The notes beneath the pieces were generated by a model, which had not been told where the DNA came from, made no database searches, and saw only the letters and a list, made by a program, of their open reading frames with translations. Position numbers and translations under genes: made by a program. From Nitrospirota bacterium (GTDB lineage Bacteria; Nitrospirota; Thermodesulfovibrionia; Thermodesulfovibrionales; Magnetobacteriaceae), in NCBI GenBank assembly GCA_015233045.1, contig JADFYL010000008.1:1-38597 (forward strand): a DNA stretch of 38,597 nt, in the 5' to 3' direction. This document shows, piece by piece, positions 6,858 through 15,999 of the stretch. Numbering within the stretch: the first letter of the stretch is position 1; each line of letters opens with the position of its first letter.

Positions 6858-7352
6858 ATGTCAGCAACCGCAACATCCGAAGCGACGCAGTATTTGACAT
6901 TTGAATTGGAGGAAGAGACGTTTGCCCTTGATATATCGAAAGTCAGAGAGGTTCTGGAGTTTAGCAGCGTAACAAAGGTACCGCGCACACCGGAGTTCAT
7001 GCGCGGGGTAATAAATCTAAGGGGAAGCGTTGTGCCAGTGGTTGACCTTAGATTAAAATTCGGAATGACCCGTACGGAAAAGACAGTAAACACCTGCGTA
7101 ATAATCGTGGAGGTGTCATTTGAGAGCGAGTCAATGGTGCTGGGGGCGCTGGCGGATTCCGTGCAGGAGGTAATAGAGCTTGAACCGGAGAAGATAGAGC
7201 CGGCCCCAAGCATAGGAATGCAGTTGAGGACGGATTTCATAAAGGGCATGGGCAAGCGTGACGAGGAGTTTATAATTATTTTGGATATAGACAAGATATT
7301 TACCGCTGACGAACTGGCATTCGCGCAAGAAGCAAGCCAATCAGCGGCATAG
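6858..7352 (+). CDS. cheW: Chemotaxis coupling protein CheW
   Basis: A 164-residue CheW-type adaptor that links receptors to CheA. It shows the family core: QYLTFELEEETFALDISKVR, PRTPEFMRGVINLRGSVVPV, VDLRLKFGM and a final FIIILDIDKIF. The NLRGSVVPVVD segment is the most diagnostic. A good ribosome site (ggaggt) lies 9 bp before ATG 6858. It follows cheA after 36 bp and precedes cheR by 11 bp, so it belongs to the same transcript. It has the normal length and no extra domains. Confidence 0.95.
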   Translation: MSATATSEATQYLTFELEEETFALDISKVREVLEFSSVTKVPRTPEFMRGVINLRGSVVPVVDLRLKFGMTRTEKTVNTCVIIVEVSFESESMVLGALADSVQEVIELEPEKIEPAPSIGMQLRTDFIKGMGKRDEEFIIILDIDKIFTADELAFAQEASQSAA

Positions 7353-7363
7353 CATAAGACGAA

Positions 7364-8239
7364 ATGGCAAACGATTATGATGACGTAAGACGCGAAGCGG
7401 CGGTTTTGTCTGACAAGGTATTTCGCCGTCTGAGTGAGTTTGTGCAAGACGAAGTGGGCATAAAAATGCCCCCCGCGAAAAAGACGATGCTTGAAGCTCG
7501 CCTGCAGAGGAGGCTTCGCAAGCTTGGCATCGGTTCATTTGAACAGTACAGCGATTACGTATTCAGTCCAAAGGGCACCGAAAGCGAATTGGTTCATATG
7601 ATAGACGCGGTGACTACGAACAAGACAGATTTTTTTCGTGAGCCAAATCATTTTGACTATTTAACGAGGCACGCCCTTCCTACGCTTATCGAAAGCACGG
7701 GGGCGGGGGCAATGCGTCCGCTGATGCTCTGGAGCGCCGGTTGCTCAACAGGTGAGGAGCCTTATACGCTCACAATGGTGCTAAGCGAATTTGCGGAGAA
7801 GGCACCCGGTGGGCGGTTCAACTTCACTATAATCGCAACAGATATTTCCACAAAGGTGCTGGGCATAGCAAAAGAGGCAATATACGACGAGGAGAAGATA
7901 CAGCCGGTAGCGATGCCGCTGAGGAAGAAATATCTACTCAAAAGCAAAGACAGTAAGAAGCAGCTCGTGCGCATTGTGCCTGAGCTGAGGCGTAGTGTAA
8001 TATTTCGCAGGCTGAACTTCATGGATGACGACTTTGGATTTAGAGAGACGATGGACATAGTATTCTGCAGAAACGTGGTAATATACTTCGATAAACCTAC
8101 GCAGGAGCGGCTTCTTACGAAGTTCGCAAAGTACTTGCAACCTGGCGGCTATCTGTTCATGGGGCATTCGGAGACAATCGGGGGTTTAAATGTGCCATTT
8201 TCGCAGGTGGCTCCGACCATATACAGGGTCAGGAAATGA
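7364..8239 (+). CDS. cheR: Chemotaxis protein methyltransferase CheR
   Basis: A 291-residue SAM-dependent methyltransferase that methylates glutamates of chemoreceptors. The N-terminal all-helical CheR-N domain covers about 15-75. The catalytic domain shows TTNKTDFFREPNHF (about 84-97), the SAM-binding LWSAGCSTGEEPYT (122-135), IIATDIS and the C-terminal FCRNVVIYFD with QPGGYLFMGHSET. No TPR or pentapeptide-tethering extension is present. The gene follows cheW by 11 bp and its stop overlaps cheD by 4 bp (ATGA). Together with CheB and CheD it gives a full adaptation system. The receptor it modifies may be encoded elsewhere, since the linked MCP-like protein has an unusual tip. Confidence 0.94.
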   Translation: MANDYDDVRREAAVLSDKVFRRLSEFVQDEVGIKMPPAKKTMLEARLQRRLRKLGIGSFEQYSDYVFSPKGTESELVHMIDAVTTNKTDFFREPNHFDYLTRHALPTLIESTGAGAMRPLMLWSAGCSTGEEPYTLTMVLSEFAEKAPGGRFNFTIIATDISTKVLGIAKEAIYDEEKIQPVAMPLRKKYLLKSKDSKKQLVRIVPELRRSVIFRRLNFMDDDFGFRETMDIVFCRNVVIYFDKPTQERLLTKFAKYLQPGGYLFMGHSETIGGLNVPFSQVAPTIYRVRK

Positions 8240-8754
8240 AATTTACAGAGATGGGATTGCCGCTGGTGTTTCTCAAACCAGGCGAGGTCTATGTAACCGA
8301 GAAACCGGCGCTGGTGAAAACGGTGTTGGGGTCATGTGTATCAATAACGATGTTTGAACCCATGCGGCGTGTTGCCGCCATATGCCACGGTATGCTTCCC
8401 GACTGCGGAGGAAAGGGCTGCGGTGATTGCCCTGAGAAACTAAAATATGTTACGTGTTCCATAAAATATATTATGAATAAGATGCAGGACAAGGGTGTAA
8501 ACACCAGGGACATTGAGATAAAGGCCTTTGGCGGAGGCGACGTCCTCACGTATAGAAATTATGACGCCAGGGCAACGGTGGGAAGGCAAAATATAGACGC
8601 GGCGCTGGGAATCCTCGAGGCCCTCGGCCATAAGCCGAAGACCTCTGACCTTGGCGGCGACAGAGGGCGCAAGATTTTTTTTAACACACAAACTGGCGAG
8701 GTTCTGCTCAGAAAATTGAGGAAGACCGCGGTGGAGTGTGTCAGGGTAACTTAA
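8236..8754 (+). CDS. cheD: Chemoreceptor glutamine deamidase CheD
   Basis: A 172-residue CheD that deamidates receptor glutamines and often interacts with CheC-type phosphatases. The catalytic cysteine C34 lies in TVLGSCVSITMFEP and the catalytic histidine H51 in AAICHGMLP; this Cys/His pair with 17-residue spacing is the family signature. Downstream IKAFGGGDVL and the GRQNI motif also fit. Between them is an extra Cys-rich loop, C57, C62, C65 and C74 (CGGKGCGDCPEK), which could bind metal and is seen in only part of the family. It overlaps cheR by 4 bp. No cheC or cheX accompanies it in the window. Confidence 0.92.
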   Translation: MKFTEMGLPLVFLKPGEVYVTEKPALVKTVLGSCVSITMFEPMRRVAAICHGMLPDCGGKGCGDCPEKLKYVTCSIKYIMNKMQDKGVNTRDIEIKAFGGGDVLTYRNYDARATVGRQNIDAALGILEALGHKPKTSDLGGDRGRKIFFNTQTGEVLLRKLRKTAVECVRVT

Positions 8755-8761
8755 TGGGTAA

Positions 8762-9859
<1,098 letters not shown>

Positions 9860-9912
9860 TAGGAATGTCCAACCGGCTGATTGATTTTCCTCTTGACAGA
9901 GGGTAGGGCGGA

Positions 9913-10638
9913 GTGCTAATTTATACCACTATGGAAGATGTCGAAACCAAAGTCTCCGAGCCGGTTGCCCCTGGGCCGGTTGTCCCTGAGCCGGTTGTCC
10001 CTGAGCCGGTTGTTCCCGCATCCGCTATCGCCACGCCCGCTGAGAGGCGGTCATATTTGAAAATTATGGCGAAGGCGGCACCGGATAATTGGTTTAAGGG
10101 TTTCCTTAAGAAGGTGTTTTTTGTTGAAATCCTCCAGGGGATGTCCCTGACGATGTCCTATATGTTCAAAAAGCCTGTCACAAGGCAATATCCAAAGGAA
10201 AAACGAGAATCAATGCCGGGCTTCAGGGGGATGCACGCCCTCGTCAGAAAACCCCTTACGCGCAGGGCGCGGTGCGTGGGCTGCGGGTTATGTGCCGCCA
10301 TATGTCCCTCTAAGTGTATCACGATATATACGTCCGAGGGGAAGACCCATGAAAAAGTGGTTGACCGGTATGAGATAGAGATTTTAAGATGCCTGTTCTG
10401 CGGGTTATGTGTCGAGGCGTGCCCGTTTCAGGCTATCGTGCTGACCGGACATTACGAATACGCCGACTCCTCAAAGGAGTCCTTTCGTCTGACCAAAGAA
10501 AAACTGATGGACAATTGGGACAAATACATGACCGACGAAAAGGGCAAGTTCTATTTTAAGAATTTTTGGGCGCCAAGGAAAAGCCATTTTGAGACCCCAC
10601 CTGACCAGGCCGTTTTTAAAGGCGGACAGGTGCGATGA
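9913..10638 (+). CDS. NuoI-type 2x[4Fe-4S] ferredoxin with Pro-rich N-terminal extension
   Basis: A 241-residue protein closely resembling complex I subunit NuoI. It has LQGMSLTMSYMFKKPVTRQY, FRGMHALVR and two [4Fe-4S] cysteine sets, CVGCGLCAAICPSKC and CLFCGLCVEACPF, then AIVLTGHYEYA. NuoI normally carries clusters N6a and N6b from the Fe-S arm to quinone. No other nuo gene is nearby, so this is an orphan or extra copy. The N-terminus adds about 45 residues with four Val-Val-Pro-Glu-Pro-like units. GTG 9913 has a purine-rich site upstream (gagggtagggcgg); ATG 9931 is the alternative. Its stop overlaps the hemerythrin start (ATGA), so the pair is made together. An electron-transfer role is likely; the partner is unknown. 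Confidence 0.82.
   Translation: MLIYTTMEDVETKVSEPVAPGPVVPEPVVPEPVVPASAIATPAERRSYLKIMAKAAPDNWFKGFLKKVFFVEILQGMSLTMSYMFKKPVTRQYPKEKRESMPGFRGMHALVRKPLTRRARCVGCGLCAAICPSKCITIYTSEGKTHEKVVDRYEIEILRCLFCGLCVEACPFQAIVLTGHYEYADSSKESFRLTKEKLMDNWDKYMTDEKGKFYFKNFWAPRKSHFETPPDQAVFKGGQVR
9958..10017 (+). repeat. Four 15-bp tandem repeats (Pro-Glu-Pro-Val-Val units)
   Basis: Four near-identical 15-bp units (gagccggttgtccct and variants) encode a Pro/Val-rich linker in the NuoI-like protein. Changes in copy number would keep frame. Confidence 0.85.
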
Positions 10639-11033
10639 GCTTTCAGTGGACTGAGAACCTGGCCGTAGGCGTTGAGCTTATGGACGAGCAGCACAAGGAG
10701 CTGTTTCAGAGGGTGAACGCCTTTGTCGAGGCGGTAGCGCAGAACAAGGAGAGCGTTTTTGTCGAGGAGCTTATAAAAAATCTTGAGAGTTATATTGAGA
10801 CCCATCTGACCCTTGAAGAGACATACATGAAGCAGTACGACTACGACGAAGAGGACACAGAGGCTCACCAAAAGCAGCACAAAACCCTAAGGACAAACTT
10901 TCAAAGGCTAAAAACAGAATACCAACGAAAAGGCTCAAGCAAGGATTTAAACCAAAAACTACAAGAGCACCTCTGCAATTGGCTTGTAACCCACGTCAGT
11001 AAAATTGATAAGAAACTCGGCGATTATTTGTAG
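10635..11033 (+). CDS. Bacteriohemerythrin
   Basis: A 132-residue single-domain hemerythrin that binds O2 at a non-haem di-iron centre. All seven ligands can be placed: H20 (MDEQH), H57 and E61 (THLTLEE), H78 and H82 (AHQKQH), H120 and D125 (VTHVSKID). The N-terminal WTENLAVGVELMDEQH is the classic family start. Such proteins store, deliver or sense O2 or NO in microaerophiles, and many are fused to MCPs. The coding frame starts inside the stop of the NuoI-like gene, which indicates a joint function, perhaps O2 protection or delivery for an Fe-S redox protein. The gene ends 77 bp before a convergent minus-strand operon; no clear terminator is visible between them. Confidence 0.95.
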   Translation: MSFQWTENLAVGVELMDEQHKELFQRVNAFVEAVAQNKESVFVEELIKNLESYIETHLTLEETYMKQYDYDEEDTEAHQKQHKTLRTNFQRLKTEYQRKGSSKDLNQKLQEHLCNWLVTHVSKIDKKLGDYL

Positions 11034-11110
11034 CCAGCCAGCACGGACGCACATTAGTATAGCGTGGCGCGTTGCCTCAATAAGTAGTCGGCATAGCACC
11101 TGTGGTTGAA

Positions 11111-11548
11111 TTAGTGGGGATATCCTAAGTCTATAAATAATGTGTCGCTGGCGTTATCGTTCCTCTGTACGGCATTAGAGTTTGAATCATCGTGGGAGGG
11201 GCCTTCGCCGATGTTGTCGTTAGGATGTGGGTCAGGTGCCGGTGTGACTGAGACTTGTCCCTCTTGACGGTGTGCCGGTTGCTTAGGCTGTTTTAACTCC
11301 ATTTTCTTTATCTCACCAGTGCTGGTATCTGTTGGAACCGTTTTATCAGGCGTTTGGAGTTTTATTATCTGCGCGTCTATTGGTTTTGGCATCAGCAAGG
11401 GACGTTGGGGTAGGCCAGTGTTAAGAAACAGCCCGAATCCCCACAACACGCCTCCACAGATAATCAGAGATATTAAGATAGTCCACGGCAGGCGCCGCCA
11501 GGGATTATCAATATGATTATTACTGTCCGGCAAGCGGCTCTTCCCCAA
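11111..11548 (-). CDS. TonB-like protein lacking the C-terminal receptor-binding domain
   Basis: A 145-residue protein with one N-terminal membrane anchor (about 21-43, WTILISLIICGGVLWGFGLF), then a periplasmic region rich in Pro, Lys, Asp and Asn. Position after exbB-exbD and the anchor-plus-proline-rich layout point to a TonB/TolA-type energy transducer. The beta-alpha-beta TonB C-terminal domain that contacts outer-membrane receptors is absent; the protein ends in TLFIDLGYPH. The proposed start, TTG 11548, overlaps exbD by 29 bp; a second TTG 15 bp downstream is also possible. It could be a truncated TonB, a short accessory partner, or a diverged protein that uses another C-terminal contact. 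The identity is inferred mainly from context. Confidence 0.5.
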   Translation of the reverse strand: MGKSRLPDSNNHIDNPWRRLPWTILISLIICGGVLWGFGLFLNTGLPQRPLLMPKPIDAQIIKLQTPDKTVPTDTSTGEIKKMELKQPKQPAHRQEGQVSVTPAPDPHPNDNIGEGPSHDDSNSNAVQRNDNASDTLFIDLGYPH

Positions 11549-11945
11549 GGCTCTTCACCGCGATCATAAAATGCTCCGCCCCGGCGCGCCGCGCCTGAAG
11601 CATCGCCTGTACCACCACGCCCTGAGGGGTGTCATTATCCGCGGCAATTACTATATGGCCGCCTTTGCCCTTTAACATTGGCTGCAATCTGTTGCTCAGG
11701 ATGGCAAGGGTTACAGGGGCGTCATTCAGCGCAATAGCGCCGTCTTTGGCGATGGCCAGCGTTACGTCGGAGCTTGTTGGCGTTGGAGAGACCGCGCCCT
11801 CCGGCAGATTAATCCCCAATGAATGGATGTTTTGCATGGCCAGTGAGGCCAGTATGAATGAGGCCAGCAGAAAGAACATCACGTCTATCATCGGGATGAT
11901 TTCTATACGCCCGCGTTTTGAGCGTCTGCTTTTATGGAATTTCAT
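11520..11945 (-). CDS. exbD: ExbD/TolR-family biopolymer transport protein
   Basis: A 141-residue inner-membrane protein that with ExbB converts proton motive force into work on a TonB-like partner. A basic N-terminus (KFHKSRRSKRGRIEIIP) is followed by one membrane helix containing the essential protonatable aspartate D21 (PMIDVMFFLLASFILASL). The periplasmic domain (about 45-135) has the ExbD pattern, with VTLAIAKDGAIALNDAPV and HIVIAADNDTPQGVVVQAM. The start overlaps the exbB stop by 4 bp (ATGA). ExbD and TolR are hard to separate by sequence; the absence of tolA, tolB and pal nearby favours ExbD. Confidence 0.9.
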   Translation of the reverse strand: MKFHKSRRSKRGRIEIIPMIDVMFFLLASFILASLAMQNIHSLGINLPEGAVSPTPTSSDVTLAIAKDGAIALNDAPVTLAILSNRLQPMLKGKGGHIVIAADNDTPQGVVVQAMLQARRAGAEHFMIAVKSLGEEPLAGQ

Positions 11946-12583
11946 GCCCCACCCCTTTTTCCCTCATCTATGCGAAGGCGGTCTATCAGCCGTGTGCCAA
12001 GCCGCTCCATCTTATCCATAGTGTTGGCGTGTATGTGCGAAAAGAAGTTAAATGAAAACAACGCGATAAGCGCTATGACAATGCCAATGGTCGTCGCTAT
12101 CAGCGCCTGTGCCACACCACCAGTAATCCCGGTTGGATTTACAAGGCCCCCCGTGCCGATCAATTTAAACGACTCCATCATGCCTATGATTGTCCCTACC
12201 AACCCCACAAGCGGCGCCGCCGTTACGATGGTCTCCAATATCCACAGCCCCCGGTTCAGCGCCTGTTCTATTAACTGCGCCTCATCAACCGCCCTTGACT
12301 CCACCCACCACGCCGGATTTGAGCGGTTGTCAAGGATAACCTGAAAGAAACGTCTGTAAAAACTGCGCCGCGCCAGAGACGCCATCCTGTCCTGCAGCAG
12401 CTCCCACTGAAAGCCATACGTCTCCGCAACGTCTACTATCTGCCTCGGCAGCCCGCAGTAACGCAGGTTGACAAATGTCCTGTCAAGCAGGATTGCCACG
12501 ACCAACACCCCCATAGCGAACAGGGGGTACACCATCAAACCGCCTAATCTCAGGGCCTGAAGCGAGGCCATAAGATATTCCAT
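11942..12583 (-). CDS. exbB: ExbB/TolQ-family (MotA-type) proton channel protein
   Basis: A 213-residue protein with three membrane helices: about 15-35 (GGLMVYPLFAMGVLVVAILL), about 110-135 and about 150-178. The cytoplasmic loop between the first two carries the usual helical region. The diagnostic MotA/TolQ/ExbB core is present (TIVTAAPLVGLVGTIIGMME, then GITGGVAQALIATTIGIVIA). It forms the proton-driven motor with ExbD. The ATG lies after tattttaaggaggataac on the coding strand, a strong ribosome site. It begins only 11 bp after the glycosyltransferase stop, so it appears to be part of the glycan gene transcript. Confidence 0.92.
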   Translation of the reverse strand: MEYLMASLQALRLGGLMVYPLFAMGVLVVAILLDRTFVNLRYCGLPRQIVDVAETYGFQWELLQDRMASLARRSFYRRFFQVILDNRSNPAWWVESRAVDEAQLIEQALNRGLWILETIVTAAPLVGLVGTIIGMMESFKLIGTGGLVNPTGITGGVAQALIATTIGIVIALIALFSFNFFSHIHANTMDKMERLGTRLIDRLRIDEGKRGGA

Positions 12584-12594
12584 TGTTATCCTCC

Positions 12595-14286
12595 TTATTT
12601 TCTCTTAATTTTATACAGCGCAAATATCCTGTTTTGTTCTGTGTGGTAGGTAATCTGCTGCCAGTCGTACGCGTTGAGCATCGCCTGACAGAACTTCTTT
12701 TGAACAGGGTTGTCCACATTGCACCAGTAGTTATAGTGGAAATAGACATTCTGGCCGTACCGGTTGAAAAAATAGTTCATCCTGTCAGGGGTATAAGTGG
12801 CAGTTGAGGTCTGCGCGGCGTTGGCACCCCAGAGTAAAAACATGCCCGGATTATGTGTAAGGATTATGGAGTTTTCCTTATCTACCGTGGAGAGCATCTT
12901 TTTTGCCTCTACATAGTCAACCCTGCACTCCCACGCGTCCTCTCCCTCCGCCCTTATATATGGCAGGTGGGCAGAGAAGGCAAGAAATAGTATAACCGCG
13001 GCCGTTGCCGCCGTGTATCGGGAAAGGTTGGTATCTCTAAAGACAGCCACCACCCGGTATAACCCCAGCCCCGCAAGAAGTGACAGTGGCATGTATGACA
13101 CTACGGAGTATCGGACATCCTGCCCATAGTCGTAGCTGCCCGCATAGAAAGTCAGAAACACCCCCCAGAGTAAAAGAAACCACGCTAAAATTATAGCCCT
13201 CTCTTTAGGAAAATCTGTTTTATAAAAAATCCCAAGGGCAAATAGTAGGGTAAACATCGTGGGAAATCTTTTGTTGTCCAGATAGAACATGCCATTGGTC
13301 TTTAAATTATTCCACATAAATGCAAGCGACATCTTGTCGCCGCTTGCCCCCCAACTGTCGCCTCTTACCGTGTACAACTGAAGCATATGGGCAATGGCCA
13401 GCACCAAGGACAACAACATAAACAAGTAAAACGCCTCACCCCTCAGTATTTTCCTATCATAGAGCAATATCGCCAGAAGCAATACCGGCAATATCAGAAC
13501 TGACTCGAACCTGAACTGTATGGAAAACGGCAGTACAACCGAAAGCAAATAAAGCGCGGGCGTTGTCTTTTCCCTGATGAAATGCAGCATAGACAGGACG
13601 GCAATACCGGCAAACAAGGCCGATGCAGGCTCCACGGCGGTCGTATTGCCCCATATGATATTATGTGGAATCAGGCAATATACTAATGATGACATCAGGG
13701 CAGCCGTAACATCCCGAAATAAACTATGGCCTATCAGAAACACTACCACCGCCGACATACAGAAAAATAGGTTGTTCAACACAAAGCCCGCCCCCTCGGA
13801 GCTGCCTGTAAATCTGAACACCAGCCCCAGAATAAATGGATAGGCGTATGGTTGTTTGTTAAATTCGTCGGTTGTACACCTATACACCCCGTAGGTGTTG
13901 TCGCCGTCGTTACACATGCTTGCCCTGCCCATATAGCCCATGTTCTGTCCTATGTTCAGGTAGATGTTCTCGTCATAAAAAATCCTGTGCACCCGCGGGG
14001 CGGCAAAGAATGCGGCGCTAAAGGCCAGCAATAAAATACCGGCCAGATAATACTTATGCCGCCTTTCCATAGTCGAAAATACAGAAAAAAGGGTCTTAAA
14101 ATTAACCGCGACGGCGATAATAATCATGGCGCAGTTGACTTCAAGCCAAATAGGAATCAACCTTATGAGGCGCACCCTGGCGGCGTCGGTGTCAAGTTTA
14201 GCAATATAATAGAAAAAGGCGGCGGTGACCGCCGCGACCGCGAAGGCCGCGATAAACCAAATTTTTTTTTTGTTTTTGAGATTCAT
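12595..14286 (-). CDS. GT39-like polytopic membrane glycosyltransferase
   Basis: A 563-residue integral membrane protein with roughly 11-12 hydrophobic helices and a soluble C-terminal domain (about 440-563). After the early membrane segments comes RIFYDENIYLNIGQNMGYMG, with the acidic D-E pair in the first periplasmic loop that marks PMT/ArnT-type glycosyltransferases. KQPYAYPFILGLVFRFTG is also typical. Such enzymes use polyprenyl-phosphate sugars to modify lipids, proteins or glycans at the periplasmic face. The start overlaps the carbamoyltransferase stop by 4 bp. A run of ten A (codons for Asn-Lys-Lys-Lys) lies within the first ten codons. Substrate and acceptor cannot be deduced. Confidence 0.75.
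   Translation of the reverse strand: MNLKNKKKIWFIAAFAVAAVTAAFFYYIAKLDTDAARVRLIRLIPIWLEVNCAMIIIAVAVNFKTLFSVFSTMERRHKYYLAGILLLAFSAAFFAAPRVHRIFYDENIYLNIGQNMGYMGRASMCNDGDNTYGVYRCTTDEFNKQPYAYPFILGLVFRFTGSSEGAGFVLNNLFFCMSAVVVFLIGHSLFRDVTAALMSSLVYCLIPHNIIWGNTTAVEPASALFAGIAVLSMLHFIREKTTPALYLLSVVLPFSIQFRFESVLILPVLLLAILLYDRKILRGEAFYLFMLLSLVLAIAHMLQLYTVRGDSWGASGDKMSLAFMWNNLKTNGMFYLDNKRFPTMFTLLFALGIFYKTDFPKERAIILAWFLLLWGVFLTFYAGSYDYGQDVRYSVVSYMPLSLLAGLGLYRVVAVFRDTNLSRYTAATAAVILFLAFSAHLPYIRAEGEDAWECRVDYVEAKKMLSTVDKENSIILTHNPGMFLLWGANAAQTSTATYTPDRMNYFFNRYGQNVYFHYNYWCNVDNPVQKKFCQAMLNAYDWQQITYHTEQNRIFALYKIKRK
14262..14271 (-). repeat. A10 homopolymer tract in the first codons of the glycosyltransferase gene
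   Basis: Ten consecutive A on the coding strand (ten T on the plus strand) lie at codons 5-8. Slipped-strand mispairing or transcriptional slippage here would shift the frame near the start and stop synthesis. Confidence 0.85.
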
Positions 14287-15998
14287 TGCCCCGACGCCCT
14301 TTGCACCATGTAGTTTCCTATGGCCATATATTCGTTTTTTGTGGCGATGAATGTCCTGACCGCATCCTCCGGGGTGCAGACAAGCGGGTCGCCGTGCAGA
14401 TTAAAGCTCGTATTGAGGACAACGCCCCGGCCAAGTAATCTTTTTACCTCAACGAGGAGTTCGTAAAATATACCGTCTCCTTCACTTACAATCTGTGGGC
14501 GGCATGTACCAGCGAGGCTTATTACGCCTCTTATTTCTGACGTCACGCATGGTTTTACCCTGTAGCCTCTGGTCATATATCTGTCATGGGACGACGCGGG
14601 AGATAGCTCTGTGAAGTAATTAATATCCTCTTTCAGGATGGAAGGGCAAAAGGGCTGATACCAGACCCGCATCTTCAGCCTCATGTTCAGGTGGTTCTTA
14701 ATGTCCTCGGAGTTTGCCACCGCGACAATGCTTCTGTTGCCAAGCGCCCTCGGCCCGTATTCCATTGCCCCCTGAAACCAAAAGATTATCTGCCCGTCGG
14801 CAATCAACCCGGCCACCTTGCTGATCAGGTCATCCATGTTTTCATACTTCGTGTATTTCAGGCCGCTCTTATTCAAAGTGTCAACGATGTCGGAGTTGCT
14901 GAACTGCGGCCCGAAGAACACGTCTTTAAAGTCATACCTTGCAATATTATTCAATTTATAGTTAGCCGCCATGGCCGCCCCAAGGGCAAGGCCGCCGTCT
15001 CCCATGTGGGGAAAGATGAAGCAGCCTTTGACTTCCTCAAGCTCATCCACAAGCATATTAACCTTTATGTTGGAGAAAACCCCGCCAGACAGCGCCACCT
15101 TATCGCAACCTGTTGCCTCAAGGGCGTTTCTTATCAGCTCTATGATTTTTACCTCAAGTGTCCTCTGCGCCATAAAGGCAAACTGTTCAGAGGGATAGCG
15201 CCAGAGGACATTCTTTAATTTCTCATATGTGTCCAAAGAGCCGTACGTTGCGTGCACGTCAATTCCACTGACCCGAAAGAAATCCATCAGTGGGTTGTCA
15301 TCGTCAGAAACGGGATAGGCGTAGTCGGCAAGGGCCATTACCTTGCCCTCGTCTTCGAGTTCCCTCATGTTCAGGAGATTTGTAACGTGCTCAAAGAATA
15401 TTCCAAACGAATCCCTGCCGCTGCTAGCCCCGATTCGGTTGAGCCGTCCATCCTCAAACACGCTGACGCTCCCTGAGAGGCCATCCCCAATACCGTCAAG
15501 GGTAAGGACGAGACATCTGTCAAAGCCGGAGCAAAAGGCCGCAGCCGTGGCGTGGCAAAGGTGGTGGTCAAAGTGCAGAAGGGCAATGTCCCTCCTGAAT
15601 CCCATAGCAATCAGGCTTCGTTTAAGAAGCAGGTTGCTGGCAAGCAGCGTTGCTCTGGACGGTGCTATTTCGGTAAGCAGATATTTTGCCTTTTTTTTGA
15701 TGGCAGAGAATTTATCCTGTTCCGCCTTACGCCTTCTTATCCTATAATATTGTTCCTTGAGGGAAGGCAATGCCCGCGTCAGAGTCTTGGCGAAGTCCGT
15801 GGTGGAACTGCTTACATAGTCAATATCCCCCATGTCCAATTTCAGGTAATCTAAACAGGCTTCAATTGAGAGGATAGGAAATCCCACATCGAGCTTACGC
15901 CGCGATAGCCTCTCTTCGTTTATGGCAAATTCGATACCGCCGTCGCGCACAACCGCCGCCCCGGCGTCATGCCCGTCCCATATGCCAAGTATGCGCAT
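14283..15998 (-). CDS. NodU/CmcH-family O-carbamoyltransferase
   Basis: An enzyme of 571 residues from ATG 15998 that transfers a carbamoyl group from carbamoyl phosphate, through carbamoyl-adenylate, to a hydroxyl of a sugar or other acceptor. The Kae1-like N-terminal domain starts MRILGIWDGHDAGAAVV and holds the metal/nucleotide histidines in HFDHHLCHATAAAF; SGGVFSNIKVN and GDGGLALGAAMA follow. The C-terminal YrdC-like part carries GPRALGNRSIVA and LNTSFNLHGDP. The frame extends 17 codons upstream, into the radical SAM gene, but ATG 15998 sits 2 bp after that gene's stop and matches the family start. Its neighbours suggest decoration of a surface glycan or a small secondary metabolite. Confidence 0.9.
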   Translation of the reverse strand: MRILGIWDGHDAGAAVVRDGGIEFAINEERLSRRKLDVGFPILSIEACLDYLKLDMGDIDYVSSSTTDFAKTLTRALPSLKEQYYRIRRRKAEQDKFSAIKKKAKYLLTEIAPSRATLLASNLLLKRSLIAMGFRRDIALLHFDHHLCHATAAAFCSGFDRCLVLTLDGIGDGLSGSVSVFEDGRLNRIGASSGRDSFGIFFEHVTNLLNMRELEDEGKVMALADYAYPVSDDDNPLMDFFRVSGIDVHATYGSLDTYEKLKNVLWRYPSEQFAFMAQRTLEVKIIELIRNALEATGCDKVALSGGVFSNIKVNMLVDELEEVKGCFIFPHMGDGGLALGAAMAANYKLNNIARYDFKDVFFGPQFSNSDIVDTLNKSGLKYTKYENMDDLISKVAGLIADGQIIFWFQGAMEYGPRALGNRSIVAVANSEDIKNHLNMRLKMRVWYQPFCPSILKEDINYFTELSPASSHDRYMTRGYRVKPCVTSEIRGVISLAGTCRPQIVSEGDGIFYELLVEVKRLLGRGVVLNTSFNLHGDPLVCTPEDAVRTFIATKNEYMAIGNYMVQRASGQ

Positions 15999-15999
15999 C

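Noticed and set aside
11034-11110. Bidirectional terminator between the hemerythrin and TonB-like genes
   Set aside because: No convincing stem followed by a T-run is seen on either strand.
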